Made by a program: the position numbers and the translations under genes
DNA from: Ipomoea triloba
Taxonomy: Eukaryota > Streptophyta > Magnoliopsida > Solanales > Convolvulaceae
Reading direction: 5' to 3'
NCBI RefSeq assembly: GCF_003576645.1
Contig: NC_044919.1
Location: 31,169,468 to 31,233,467, forward strand
Length of the DNA: 64,000 nucleotides
The notes under the pieces: model-generated
What the model was told of the DNA's origin: nothing
Databases searched by the model: none
Seen by the model: the letters and a program-made list of their open reading frames with translations, nothing else
In this document: positions 46,320-59,255 of the stretch, in pieces
Numbering within the stretch: the first letter of the stretch is position 1
How the letters are laid out: each line of letters begins with the position of its first letter

Positions 46320-48655
46320 TGTAAGTTTTAACTCCAAATTTCATGACTCATTATCACTTTTGCCTTAAAGATTGACGAAGGATGTAAATCATCAGATGTT
46401 AGACTACTAGCAAAATAAAACTTATTAACTTATTTTGAGTTGATTGATTTCTTGAGTTATATATCACATCACATTTGTCTCATTATAATATGATGACTTA
46501 TTGCTAGACTCAAGGACGGCAATGGTATGAAGTGTGCGCATGTATATATGTACACAAATGTTGTGATTTTTATATGGCCATCTAACATGCTTCATATTAA
46601 TATTGATTTTGAATAGTATATTAAAAATATATTGTTTGGTAGAGACTACATAAAGCAAATACATTTATCAATTACACATAATAAGGAAATAAAGTTTTAC
46701 TACTCATACAAATTATAATATTTGAGATAATATTATCACATGTTACATTTTCTTTTTAAATCAATAAGGAAAGGATCCAACACAAATTTCACAAGTGTCT
46801 CTAGATCAATTTCGTAGTAACAAACTAACAATCTTACCGGTCTCTCAATCGATTTTTGTATCGGTCTCGCTGTCAAATAGGCAAATGAATCTACAACTTG
46901 AAATCACGCATTACACTATTTAATTTATATTTTATTTTTAAAAAAAAGTTGGAAAAACGTTTCCTAACCACTATCCAGCTAGTGCTACTTTGGTCATCTT
47001 CAAACTTTTGGTAAAGAGCAACCAAATCGGCCTTTTAGTGGAAGGTATGACCATTTTCTCTGTTCTGGTGGAACTTGGAAACATGATAGCATCAACAATT
47101 ATCACCCTATTAAAGCCTATAAATGCCAATTGTACTTGCCCTATTATATCTAATAGATCATGAACACACGTCCTAACTTCATGAAAAAGTAACTCAAGTC
47201 AATTTAAGTTTAAAACTAACACTAATCTATATATTTATACGCATAAGAAGTCCAATCTAAATCTAAGCCCCACATATTTGTGACATAAATCAAACACCTA
47301 TTTTGCCATTGGAAGCAAACCTATAATGTATCATTTTCTTCTACTTTTATTTATTTATTTTTCAATAAAATAGACACCAAAAAATAATATATAACATATG
47401 ACCTCGAAAAACTCGTATGATCTTATTGAACAATTTGCTCAAACTTAACAAGCAAGATAGCTAATTATTGCTACTTGTTGTTAGCGCAAATTGATGTTCT
47501 TACAATAAAGTCATAAACTTTATTTTGCTCTCAATAAACATGTTTCGTAATAATATGTTTATCTTGCTTGCTTCCATTATGTTTGGCAAAAGACCTTGGT
47601 GCGAGATCTCCCCCACCCCCACCCCCCACTTACTTCCATTTCACAATCTCCTCTTATTATTATTACTAGTCTTTTTTATTTTTATGTGCAAAAACATATG
47701 CTCAATATTTATATTTTAAAAAATAACTAACAAATTCTTATTAATTAAAATCTAAATAAATTTTTTTATTATATAAATCCAATATATAAACTATACAAAT
47801 ATTATTATCATTATTTAATATAAGAAAAGATATGATAGATGCATGTGCGTGGTAAAGTTAATGGAAAAGGTAACGAAAGTTATAATGGTAAATGTATTTT
47901 TGTCCATCAAATTGTATAGTACAACTATAAAAATACAATGCACAAAATGGTTAGCACTAAACACATGAACATAAATGAGAGATATAACTTTGATTGATAC
48001 TTATTATGTTTTTAAATTATTATTATTATTATTATTTTGTTGACTTTAAATGCTCTATTATCATCTGCTCTTCAAATTTATGGATTTAAATTGAGTGTTA
48101 ATCCCGACTCAATTAATATGAAACAAAATAAGTAACAATAAAAACAAATACCGAGGAATAGATAATTTTGTGGATAATAAGAAATTAAACGAATAATTTT
48201 GAGTTTAAAATACTATTAAATCATTTTTTAAATGAAAAAAATAGCAAAAACTCATATCAGAACTCAGAAGCAACACAAATCCTACCCCTGGGAGAAGCGC
48301 CGTGGTAAACGCGTTGATGAAAATTTCATCCTGATAAGTAGTATTCAAAGTCAACCTTGAAGATTGACTCTATAATGTAGTCTTCTACAATTTTATTTTA
48401 AAATTTTTAACATTTTATATTTAACAAAATTATTTGCTTGAATTAGAGCAAAAGTTGATGTTTTTACATTAATTTTTTGTGGGCCATCATACACTTTCTC
48501 ATTCAGTCGCAACAACTTTTTTTTTCCTATCATTTTAGATGTTTTCCAACTTTTTTTTGGACCCACCATTTTACTTTAACTATATTTTAATTACTTAAAA
48601 TAAGCATACTTACATATGATAATTATCAAATTAAAATAAAACCACTAAGGCAAAA

Positions 48656-49093
48656 ACTTGTGTGAGACCGTCTCACCATGAGACGAATCGGGTCGGGTTG
48701 GATCAAGATGTAAATGTAACACTTATATGCACAAATGTCATACTTATATGTTAAAATGTAATACTAACCAGGAATAAAATTTTTGTTACTTAGGTAAATG
48801 TAATACTTTTAAGGGAAAATACAATACTTTTACATTTCGATTTAAAAGTATTACATTTTTTCACAAAAGTATTATATTTGCCCTTATAAGTAAGGGAAAC
48901 TTGTCAACATTACTTATTATGAAAAATGTATTACTTTTTCTCTAATAAGTAACAAAAATTGTATTCTTGATTAGTGTTATATTTGAGCATAGAAGTATGA
49001 TATTTGTACATATAAGTATGACATTTGCATAGTGCGGTGACCCGACCCGACCTGTCTCACAAATAAGAATCCGTGAGACGGTTTCACACAAGT
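48656..49093. mobile_element. TIR element of the ACTTGTGTGAGACCG family, copy 1
   Basis: The left end is ACTTGTGTGAGACCGTCTCA and the right end is GTGAGACGGTTTCACACAAG, inverse to it. The interior repeats forms of AAAAGTATTACATTTTC in both orientations. It is related to the element at 60825-61301. No coding capacity and no clear target duplication were seen. Confidence 0.75.
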
Positions 49094-50730
49094 GTGACTC
49101 AATTTTTTAATACAAAAATTATGCTCCACTCACTCATTCATTCCTTTTAGAGTCCCGGCCTTGAAAGTCCAAAGTTGAATCGTGACTTTTGGGTGCTGAA
49201 ACACATTCCCAGTGCCAAAAGTTGAAGTGAACCTTTTTCACACTATAATTCTTTTTTCACACTATACCCCTGTGCGTCTCTCTCTCTATATATATAGTAA
49301 GGGCATTTTTGTTATTTAGTTATATATTAATATTAGTTTTCTTTAAATTTCCTCCCTTTTGTAATCCCATTATCTCTATTTTTCATTTGTGTAAACCAAA
49401 CGCCATGTATATGTGCCTTTGTGTCAAGATTTGATAAATGAAGTAAATCAAGAGATGTATCTTAATATTTATATATAATACCTTTAAATTTGATAGAAGA
49501 AATAAATCGTGAATGTGTCATAATTTTTAATAGTACGTTGTGATTACCGACGAAGTAAAGTCGTTAGTTTATGAAGAATACGTGTAATATTACTCGGTTT
49601 CTTATTTGGTTCTAAAGCACTTTTTTCTTTTCTTGTTTATTTAAAAAAAAAAATTGGTGTGTGAAAGGAAGTCAAGCTCCGAGTCGTTGCCCAAGTCTTC
49701 AGTCTTCTCTCTCTCTCTCTTTCTCTCTCTCCCCCTCTCGCTGTCACGGTGAGCCCAGGGCGAGAGAAAAACGAGCGTTCCTTCTTTGACCGGTACAACC
49801 CATATAACCAATATCCTTCTTAGTGGGTTCTCAGCTCTCTAATTTTCTGCAACCCTTGAAGAAGATCTACCTCTCATCACACAGTAAGTTCATTACTCTG
49901 TATCTCCTTAGCTTTCACCTTTTTCCTGCTTTTCTTCTTCAGTTGCTGTGCAATTTTTTGTTTCTTGAGGTTATACGCGGCTGGAATTTCGTGTTTTGAG
50001 CGAATAATTGCTTTGATTCTCCTCTCAAGCTCCAGAGTACTTTATTTGAAGCTGGGTTTGTGATTCATAGAACTTGCTTCTCAGCTTTCTCAGTTTCTTT
50101 CTCGTGTTGGTTTGTTTGGTTTTTGTGTTTTCTCATGGAGGGTGTTTCTGTCAAAGTTTAGAACTTTGTGATTTAAACTGAATTTGGGTTCTGATTTTCC
50201 AGCTGAAAAAGTGAAGATCTTTGGCTTCTATTGACTATTGTGTATCCTTAGCTTCCAAAATTCTTATTGTGTGTGTCTGCTTACGTATGTCATAGTTGGA
50301 ATTTGATAAACCAGAGAGAATTGTTGAAGGTTTCTTCAGTTTTATATTAAGCATACACATTTTAGCAATATCAGCTTGAACTGCTGCCCTTTAAATTGAT
50401 TGGCTATGTAAATATTTGTTGGTAATTGAGAATTTGTTTCTACACAATCCTAGTTGAATAAAAAATTTGTATATTCCGTGTTCCCAGTATATGTGGCTTG
50501 GTCTGAAATGCAAATTGGGTAGCTCGTTTTGTTGCATAATCATTTTATGTGAGCCAATTCATGGTATTATGGGTATTATGGCCGATTGGTATTAGGTTAT
50601 ATTGTGTGTAGTAGTTAGTAAGTGTACACGGTTGTATTTCTTGATGCCCCGATTCATGCTATAATTCTCATTTTTCGCCTGATCTGAGCATTCTTTGGAT
50701 GTGTGCAGGTTGTTTATCTGGTTCTTGCGA

Positions 50731-50837
50731 ATGGGAATATATTTTGTGGTCGATTTATGATGTTGGAGGTTCACATACTAGTTTGTAAAGATGCCGAACA
50801 TACCAGTCAACAATTGAAGAAAGTTATTGTCATTTAG
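50731..50837 (+). promoter_or_regulatory. Upstream ORFs in the BIR1-like leader
   Basis: Between the proposed 5' UTR acceptor (50708) and the main ATG (50851) are three short open frames: 50731-50760 (9 codons plus stop), 50757-50837 (26 codons plus stop) and 50791-50817 (8 codons plus stop). The second ends 13 bases before the main start. Such uORFs commonly lower translation of plant defence receptors; the effect here is inferred, and depends on transcription starting upstream. Confidence 0.55.
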
Positions 50838-50850
50838 GTCGGTGTAGTTT

Positions 50851-53315
50851 ATGGCTGGTGCACTAGCGAGCATGAGGTTGAATTACAGACCTGTTATTGC
50901 ATCTATCTTTGGCTGCTTTTTATTGAGTAGCAGTCTTTGTTATTGTATTCAGAGTGACATTGACTGTCTAAAATCTGTAAGGGAGTCTTTGGAAGATCCT
51001 CTAGGTTACTTAGATTCTTGGAATTTTAATAATAAAACCGAAGGTTTCATCTGTAGATTTATTGGGGTTGACTGCTGGCATCCCGATGAGAATAAGGTTC
51101 TGAATATCCGGCTTTCAAACATGGAGCTCGGGGGAAAGTTTCCGGTTGGTCTTCATATGTGTGAAGCTATGACAGGGTTAGATCTTTCGAGCAATAAGAT
51201 CAATGGGTCTATTCCGGCTAACATCTCCAAAATCGTCGGTTATTTGACTACCCTTGATCTCTCCTCCAACAGATTTTCAGGAGAGATCCCTTTGAACCTT
51301 GCGAATTGCACATACCTGAATGTTATTAAACTCGACAACAACCAGTTGACGGGTCAAATTCCCCTACAAATTGGTCAGCTTGCTCGAATGAAGGACTTTA
51401 GTGTAGCAAATAATCGTTTGATTGGGCAAGTTCCACAGTTTGGTAACTACAGTGTTCCTGCCGAAAACTATGCCAATAATTTAGGGCTCTGTGGTGCTCC
51501 TTTGGACAAATGCAAGGCTCCATCAAAGAAAACAAGCTCCGGAGTCATTGCTGGTGCCGCTGTTGGTGGGGTGAGTCTCGGCATTATAGGCTTGGCTGTT
51601 GCCATGTACTTCATCTTTCGTAGGGCGTCCCGGAAGAGGAAGGAAGACGATCCGGATGGTAATAAATGGGCAAAGAGTATTAAGGGCGCCAAGGCCATCA
51701 AGGCAAGAACCTTATTCTTTGCACTTCTTGATAATGTTTCATTGAACACCTTTATATCCTCTTTTTCGCTTGCTAACATTGCATTATCGGCTCTAGAGAA
51801 TTCAAAATATCTACGGTTTATTTTCACTACATTATGCTATTTAATGTTGGTATCTTAATGTTATCTTATCTCGTCAATTCATAAAGGCCCTGCTTGGTAA
51901 ATAATTAGCCTATCAGCCAATTTTGGCCTATTTAACCATTATTAGTTGTTTGACTTGGTTAAAAATCAATATAAGTGTTTGGTTAATAAGCTTTTTGTAA
52001 CTCCAAAATACTATATTTCAAAAGGCACCTCAAAGCAACATTTTCAATTAGCCTTTTGAGAAAAGAAATTATACCAAACAGCTATCAACTAACAGCTAAT
52101 TTACCAAACACTTTTCTACAATCAACTAATATTATCAATTAATTATACATTCTAACCCAATCAGCTAACAATATCAGCTAACAACCATTTACCAAACAGG
52201 ATTGTCTAAATCAATGTGATGGAAAACTGGCATCAGTTGCTATTCTGCTGCTTTGCTTAACGTTTCATCTGTTTTTCTGACCACGATGCTCTTCTTTCTT
52301 TCAGCTTTCTATGTTCGAGAAGTCTGTTTCAAAAATGAGATTAAGCGATCTCATGCAGGCGACTGACAACTTCCACAAGTGCAACATCATCGGGTCTGGA
52401 AGAACAGGGACTTTTTACAAGGCGGTGCTTGCAGATGGCACGTCTCTCATGGTTAAGAGATTGCAAAATACTCAGCACTCGGAAAAAGAATTTGAATCCG
52501 AGATGGCGACTCTCGGAGCTGTGAGGCACCGGAACATGGTTCCTCTTTTAGGATATTGCATGGCTAAGCAAGAAAGGCTGCTGGTCTACAAGTACATGTC
52601 AAATGGAACTCTTAACAATAAGTTGCATTTTCTGAATGAAGGAGAGGAGCCGTTAGATTGGACTTTGAGGCTAAAAATCGGGATTGGGGCAGCCAAAGGA
52701 TTTGCTTGGCTTCACCACAGCTGCAATCCCCGGATTCTCCACCGAAACATCAGCTCTAAATGCATCTTATTGGACGCTGATTTCGAACCCAAGATATCTG
52801 ATTTTGGGCTCGCAAGGCTCATGAACCCGGTTGACACTCATTTGAGCACATTTGTGAACGGTGAATTCGGGGACTTGGGTTATGTTGCTCCCGAGTATGC
52901 ACGAACATTGGTTGCCACGCCAAAAGGAGATGTTTACAGCTTTGGCGTAGTACTGCTCGAGTTGGTTACTGGCGAGAGGCCTACCTACGCGAGCAAGGCC
53001 CCCGAGAGCTTCAAGGGAAGTTTGGTGGAATGGATCACCATTCTTTCCGGTGAATCCAAACTTCAAGATTCAATCGACAAATCTTTGATCGGAAAGGGCT
53101 ATGATGCCGAGGTTCTCCAGGTTCTCAAGGTCGCCTGTCGCTGTGTGCTGCCAGCTGTCCCGAAGGAGAGGCCCTCAATGTATGAAGTGTACCAGCTTCT
53201 GAGAGCCATTGGAGAGCATTACCATTTCACAACAGATGATGATATTTTGTTGTTGCCCACAGAGACCGAAGACGGTTTTCAACTAGAAGAACTGATCGTT
53301 GCCCGAGAGACATAA
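50851..53315 (+). CDS. BIR1: LRR receptor-like pseudokinase, BIR1-like
   Basis: Two exons, 50851-51702 and 52305-53315, encode 620 residues. The intron has a GC donor (AAG|GCAAGA) and an AG acceptor. Order of parts: signal peptide (to about residue 33), LRRNT region, about four to five LRRs ([16 protein letters not shown] is typical), a transmembrane helix near 232-256 with a basic RRASRKRKE stop-transfer, and a kinase domain from about 310. The glycine loop [13 protein letters not shown] and Lys335 are present and DFG is intact at 450-452. The catalytic-loop HRD is HRN, with Asn432, so strong phosphotransfer is unlikely. The short LRR ectodomain and HRN loop match BIR1 (At5g48380), a plasma-membrane negative regulator of BAK1-dependent immunity and cell death. 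Reading through the intron gives a 335-residue product without kinase. A MITE lies in the intron. Confidence 0.92.
51889..52200. mobile_element. MITE in the BIR1-like intron, about 312 bp
   Basis: The left end CCTGCTTGGTAAATAATTAG pairs with the inverse of the right end CCATTTACCAAACAGG. Internal repeats of ATCAGCTAAC and TACCAAACA occur in both orientations. The target duplication is not clear, so the superfamily is open. Confidence 0.65.
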
Positions 53316-54239
53316 CTGCTTGTTGAAAAAGGTAAGTAAAGACAGTAGTAGTAACTGGATGGAACCATATAATGTATGTAATTATGTGTTACAGATGCTC
53401 CTAAAATAATTCCTTAGATCGCGAACAATTTTCTGTAATTTTTGGTTTTTTCATTCCACTCAAATTTTTATACTACACTACTTTGTCAATCTATTCAGGT
53501 TATGATTTATGGTATATGTGTTATGTTCCCCACACAACAAAATGATTGAATATCAGAGTAGATGTTACCTTTGGCTATCTGAATGCTGTTGATATCCAGC
53601 TTATATTTGTCATTCTTTTTCTCTTTGGATGAAGTGGAAACTCGTAGTCAGTATCCAAGAGAGAGTAGAGTATGCACTAGCTTATATTTGCCATTCTTGC
53701 GTCAACAATTAGATGGATTAATGCGAAGGAAGCCAGATCCATTAGTGGAAACTTAAAAACTAACAGGACAACTCGCAATTTATCTCCTCCAGCAACTTTG
53801 GACAGGGGCCTAAAGGCTTAAAATTAGTTTAGCATAAGCTAAGATACATAATGTATCATAAATTTATATTTGAAGTTTATCACTATCATTTTTCGTTTAA
53901 TGTACCCCCAAAAACAGTGAAAGTAGCACAATATGTCTGGTACCTATATCCATTTTCCCACAAGATGGATGCCAAAGAGACTCATATGACAAGAAGAAGG
54001 TACATGGAGGCACTTGTGTTATTCTCCTGCAAAGATTTATCTGCTCTGTTTACATGTATGGCAACAGTTTCTAAATCCTCTTTACATGATATCTATTGCG
54101 TAGTATTTCTATTATGAATACAAAATTTCCAAAAAATTACAAATTTCTAAACCTTGAATGCACAATTTGGGCTAAGGTTAGGTTTCATATCAGCTCGAGT
54201 GGGAAGAAATAATAATGATACTGATCAAAGTTCATCATG
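53316..54239. other. Spacer between convergent BIR1-like and formin genes
   Basis: This 0.9 kb gap contains the two 3' UTRs. The open frame 53851-54117 has no family resemblance. Nothing else is seen. Confidence 0.5.
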
Positions 54240-57200
54240 CTAAGAGCTTTCTTCACCAGAGGAACTGGACTGCCCTCTCCAAGGGAATCCACCAATAAGT
54301 GGTTGCAGCATGGGGTTTACTGGAACTGGAAATTTATAAGCAGAACATACTACTGTCTGCTCGTTTATCATTCCAACTTCTTTACACACGCGATCGAGTG
54401 TCATCAGGAAGTCTCTCACAACCATGAAGATTCTGAAAGGGTGAGCTTCTTCTTTAGCAGAATCTCCATGGAAGTATTCAGTAATCTCCTTCACTAGAGA
54501 CAGAGCCACGCTTTCTTGGGCCTGGAGCCTTATAATATCCTCCTCGGCTGTTTCTGTGAACCTGTTCATGGATTCGGAAAACTTTTGGCAGTTGATTTTG
54601 TTCAATGACATGCTTTCAATCAATCGTACAACTTCTGCAATCTTCCCAATGCCGTTGGAGAGCTTTAAGACATCACTATGGAGGATTTCCGAATCTATGG
54701 TAGCAGCTTTCTTCACATTTGTTAGCTCTGAAGTGATGCTGGAAACAACCTGGAGGCCAAGCTTCCTGCACTTCACATCATCATTGAGAGTTGGTTTTTC
54801 GTCTTTGTTTGCAGTGGAAAGACGAGCGCCTTCACTTCTTATTATCTCCTGAACAACAAAATGCAGGAGCGTTGTTTTTCCATCAGCCCCTTTCACATCA
54901 ACCAGCTTGAGGAGAGTATCAAGCTTGAATGCATGTGCTTCTCCACGGTTTGTCCCAACATTCATGCGGTTGCCGGTCTTCAAAACAGCCTCCAGGAGCT
55001 TCAAGAACATCCTACTGCTCCTCAACTCCTCGCAGGCAGCCTGGGAATTGACATGCAATGATGAGATTCCAACAAAGACAAGATTCAATGCAGTGTAAAA
55101 GCTGGTAACTACTTTAGTTATGTACCTCAAGAGTTTCAAATGACTTTTTGAGGTAGTCAACCTCAGAGTCAAAATTTGAAATGTAGAGCATTGCATCTAT
55201 TCTTTTGAATGCAAAAGGTATATCAAGCACCGACTTCAGAAACTTCTCTGCTGGTCCAAGCTTGAATGGTGAATCATCTGTACACTCTTTAAGCTTACGC
55301 TCTTCCTCCTTCGTTGGAGCCATCTTCATCAAACTCTCAAGAAGCTCAGTTCCAAGGGTATCCGCATTTCCTGAATGAATAAATAGCAAAATTAGTTATA
55401 AGTGCCAATTTAGATGCCCTGGGTACACTTCTTTTTCTTTCTCTTTACTGTTTTTCATAGATTCAAAGTCAGAAACTATTACAAATACCCCCCAAAATGG
55501 AAGTTTGGAGTGTCATGAATACCCCAAAAGAACACTGAATGACAAGTAAAGCTGAAATGCAAACTAACATTGCACTGTTGTAAAATTTGAAATCATGGAG
55601 GCTTTAACTATTTTCAAGACCACAGTTTGAAGGTTTCACCACCAAATCTAAATTAAATTGAGCTACTGTGAAGTGTGATAACACTATTGCGTGATATTGA
55701 AAGACCATTGATGATTGAACCATATTCAAGCAACATATGCAAACTAGTGACATTGCTGATAGCAAAGAAACATTTCATTAATACATCTCCCTTTCAGCCT
55801 TTTTTCTTTTAAAACAAAGACGCAGTTGGAGACAAACAAAAATCTTATATAAGTTTGAATGGGGTACTATTGGAATTATGCATATCTCCTAATGCAAACA
55901 ATTTATTTGCATAGAAAACAGTAGCTGCTTATGTTCCTCTGGAAATACTAGATTGAAGTTACATACCTTCTAAAAGAGCTTCACAAACTTCTTCAATGGT
56001 GACATTTAGGGCCCTCAGTGAGATTGCAATGTTCTGTGACTTCTTTGGATCAAGCACCCTGTGTTCTAGGCTGGGCGATGGAAGAATTGAGCGCGGGGTT
56101 GTTTCCTTTGGCTTTGAATTTGGAGTATTAACAATGAATAACGTCTCAATCATCTCCTCATTCACTCTGCAACATGGTCCACATCAATATAGAGCAATGG
56201 AAAACATATTTTGAGCAGAAAATTAATGATCACAGTCGCAAGAATTTCAATTATCATACTTGAAGGAACTTGATTTCAGTTGATCCCACACTGTTTCGCG
56301 GTCAGAGCTTGCTCTCACTTTATCCCAGTGCAATGGCTTCAATTTTGGCTTTGGTGTCCCCTCATTTTTCTCATCAACATTGTCACTAGAAAAGCTTTCT
56401 GCAGTTCCAATGGGATTTAAAGGAGCCATCATTAGTGGTGGTTGAGACTTGAGCTGTGGAGACTGAGAGATTGGAGCAATTGGAGTTTGCAGGCGTTTAG
56501 TTGGAGGAGGTGGGGGTGGTGGACGAGACAGAATACTAATAGGCGGTACAGGCGGCGGTGGTGGCGGTACAGGCGGCTGTGGAGCAGAAACAGGGAGACG
56601 CGGTTGTAGAGGGGTGCTGGTTCTCACAGGAAACTCAACACCTGGGCTGCTAGCGCTCGCCGGAGATTCCATTCCGCCGCTGCTAACTCTCACAGGGGTA
56701 TCCAAGCTTGGACTGCTAGTTTTCCCTGGAGATTTCAGATTCCGACTGTTGATTCTTAAAGAAGAGTCTATATTTTGATCCCAAATACCGGAAATTCTCG
56801 GAGATGAATCCATGCTTCTGACTGAATCTCTCTCCGGCGAGAATGAACTGGTTGGGGACGGCGATTGAGAATCTCTGGCATTCACCGATTGCATCTGAAA
56901 GCGCGCGGGTAAAGGAGGAGCCGGTGCGCGAGGAAGGGTTTGAACAGCAAACAATTCTGGCGACTTGGGAATTGAGCTTTTCGGGCTTAAACTCTGCGGA
57001 GGCGAAATGCTCAGCGAAACAGACCTCCTGGGAGAGCCCGACCCCGAACTAGATGACGAGCATGAAGATGAAGATGAACTGGACCCGCCGAAATTCTCGG
57101 CATCTATCGCTGCGAAACCTCTCCGAGAAGCAGATCCAGTTCCGGTCGAATTCTCTCTACCTCCCGACGATCCTCTCGGGGAGTAAAACTCCTCAGCCTC

Positions 57201-57959
57201 TTCATCTCCGACGAGCTCCCGCTCTACATTCGTGTAATTCTGGCTGAAACAGCCGCCGTGAAGCCGCGGCAAGGGGAGGAGCTCCGGCGAGTCCATTTTT
57301 CTCGAAGTTGTCGCGCTAGTGGTGGTACTGCTCGGCACGTGGTGCTGCACGTGCGATTCAATGCCTCCATGTGAATTTACCATAGTGCCTAAGTACAGAA
57401 ACTCCGAGCTGGGCTGAGACGGTCTCCCGAGCTTGGGAACAACAGGGTTAGAACCGGAACCCGCATTATTACCAAAATTGTACCGACTACTGCTATCGGA
57501 TCTGTGCGTTTTGGATTCACTCGGAGACAAACCCCTCCGCTTCTTCCGGAAATGCAGGAAGCCGGCGACGGAGAGTACAACGACGGCGGCGATGACGCAG
57601 GCGACGGCGGTGGCGACGAGCTTCGAGGACACCGACTTGGATTCGGAAGCACGAGGGATGCTAAGCGATGCGGTGTTCCCAGGTAAGGTAGCGAACGCAG
57701 ACGGGACCGGCGGAGGAGGCGGTGAAGAGAACGAAGGGAAGAAGGGAGTATTGGCAGGGGCAGGAGTGGAAAATGGGATGTCGGGAGTGGTAGGCGCCGG
57801 CGGCGAAGGAACAGGAGGAGTAGAATCTACCGGGAAAAATGGCTGGTGGAGAACGCGGCGGTTGCGAACAGCGACGGCGGCGGCAGAGGAAGAGTACACA
57901 GTGTGATCTGCACCAAACAGGAAGAACAATAGAAGAAAAATGGCGGCAAAAGGAAGCAT
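54240..57959 (-). CDS. FH1: Class I formin, AFH1-like
   Basis: Four exons on the minus strand, 57959-56260, 56166-55967, 55370-55126 and 55040-54240, encode 981 residues. A signal peptide (about residues 1-22) is followed by a Pro-rich extracellular stretch that class I formins use to anchor in the cell wall. A transmembrane helix at about 114-136 and a basic FRKKRRG stop come next. The long cytosolic linker has degenerate Ser/Pro repeats ([20 protein letters not shown] type). FH1 polyproline runs lie near 455-500 (PPPPPPVPP). FH2 starts near [20 protein letters not shown] and continues through [29 protein letters not shown] and the C-terminal helices. FH1 binds profilin-actin and FH2 nucleates and caps actin filaments at the plasma membrane. 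The length is close to Arabidopsis AFH1 (about 1050). The first exon is GC-richer than its surroundings. A GA-rich run lies at 58094-58125 in the leader or promoter. Confidence 0.92.
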
Positions 57960-58261
57960 GTCGGTGGCTTCTTAGAGACAGCAAATGCAGATCAAGCGTT
58001 GTGCTTCTTCTTCAGAGCCACATTCAGACGGAGAAGGAGAAGAGAACGGAAAATGGCGGCCGTTGCGTTTCTTCTTCAGCACGGCGGAGAGAGATGAGGG
58101 AGGGAGGGAGAGAGAGAGAGAGTGTGTGTAGACTGTGCGTGTGAAAAGGTAGAAACGGTAAGAGAGAGAAAGCGAAGATGGACTGTATGAGTGGTGTGCT
58201 GCTTCCAGCTAATCCTCCGCTGGAATCGGGCGTGGGAAATTTCTTTATAAAATTATTACTA

Positions 58262-58960
58262 TTGAGAAAAAAGTCAAATATACCCTTAAATTTTTCGTGA
58301 AAATGTCATGAACTTAAAAAATGTACAATTAAATATTTGAACTTGTTAATATTAGTCAAATAAATTTCATTTATTGATAATTAGTAACTTATGTGTAAAC
58401 TATCTGATGTTGACCACTATTAATAACTGTTGACCACCGTATATTACTCCTCATTATCGGAATTTAAAAAATTCACTGCCAATGAAGAAAGTGATCGACG
58501 CCTTCTCCAATTGGAGAAGGCGGCGGTCTGGTCGCCTTCTCCAACTGCCTTCTCCAATCCAGTTGGAGAAGGTGCTATTCTGGTCCTCTTCTCCAACTAG
58601 AGAAAGCGTCATTCCGGTTGCCTTCTTCAGTTGGAGAAGAAGTCTGAGAGCAAGGAATCCGCTTCGTGTTTTTAGACTTATACTAGCTGGTTGCCTCCTC
58701 CACCGAGAAAGGTGAACGACCTTCTTCAATTGTAATTGTGGTCGGCGACCGTTTGCCAGTCACTGGAATGGTTCGTCGACAGTCGAAATGGTCGTTGGAA
58801 CCCTAATGACTAGTTATCTTAGGTGGATAACTGGCTATTGGATTTGGATGCACCATAATGATATGTTTAAGTGTTTAATACTTTAATTGAATTTTTTTTA
58901 AAGTTCAATGACTTAATTGCACTTTCGTGTAAAGTTCATGAACCTATTTGACATTTTAAA
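58262..58960. mobile_element. TIR element with internal CCTTCTCCAA palindromes
   Basis: The ends AAAAAAGTCAAATATAC and the inverse CCTATTTGACATTTTAAA pair imperfectly, with further pairing inward (ATGTCATGAACTTAAAAAAT against AAAGTTCATGAAC). They resemble the ends of the Mutator MITE at 20334. The core (58495-58640) is GC-richer and repeats CCTTCTCCAA and TTGGAGAAGG in alternating orientation at least eight times. No target duplication was found. Confidence 0.6.
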
Positions 58961-59146
58961 AAATGCTACTTGGACAGTTGTACTCTCTATTTTTATTTCG
59001 TCACTCAAAAATTTTATGTTTACATTTTTTTTGGAGATTCACAAATTAAGATAACTTATTATCTCTTGTCACATTATAAAATAAAAGTGAAGGAGTAGAG
59101 ATTGAGAGTCCATATAATAGAACTCTTTAAATATATTATATTTTTT

Positions 59147-59255
59147 GCCTAAGATAAATTTTGTCAATATACTTTTCAATTTAAACTACAAGGAGCCTAA
59201 CCTAAATAAATTTTGTCAATATACTTTTCAATTTAAACTAGGAGCCTAACATAAA
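59147..59255. repeat. Tandem duplication, ~55-bp unit
   Basis: AAATTTTGTCAATATACTTT and the following CAATTTAAACTA plus GGAGCCTAAC occur twice in direct order, with small differences (ACAAGGAGCC versus AGGAGCC). Confidence 0.85.

Larger units (their letters stand above)
45607..50850. other. 5.2 kb spacer with STR4A-like and BIR1-like promoters
   Basis: 45607-45720 is the STR4A-like leader side. The middle is AT-rich with the inverted-repeat elements at 45923 and 48656. From about 49670 there is a CT-rich run (49704-49740), then a probable 5' UTR intron of the BIR1-like gene, with donor GTAAGT at 49884 and acceptor TGCAG ending at 50708. Open frames at 46464, 47525 and 50592 are not supported. 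Confidence 0.6.

Noticed and set aside
51468..51827. Minus-strand 119-codon open frame within the BIR1-like exon
   Set aside because: It overlaps well-conserved receptor sequence on the other strand and has no family similarity.
57389..57984. Open frames on both strands within formin exon 1
   Set aside because: They are shadows of GC-rich proline codons; the formin frame explains the region.
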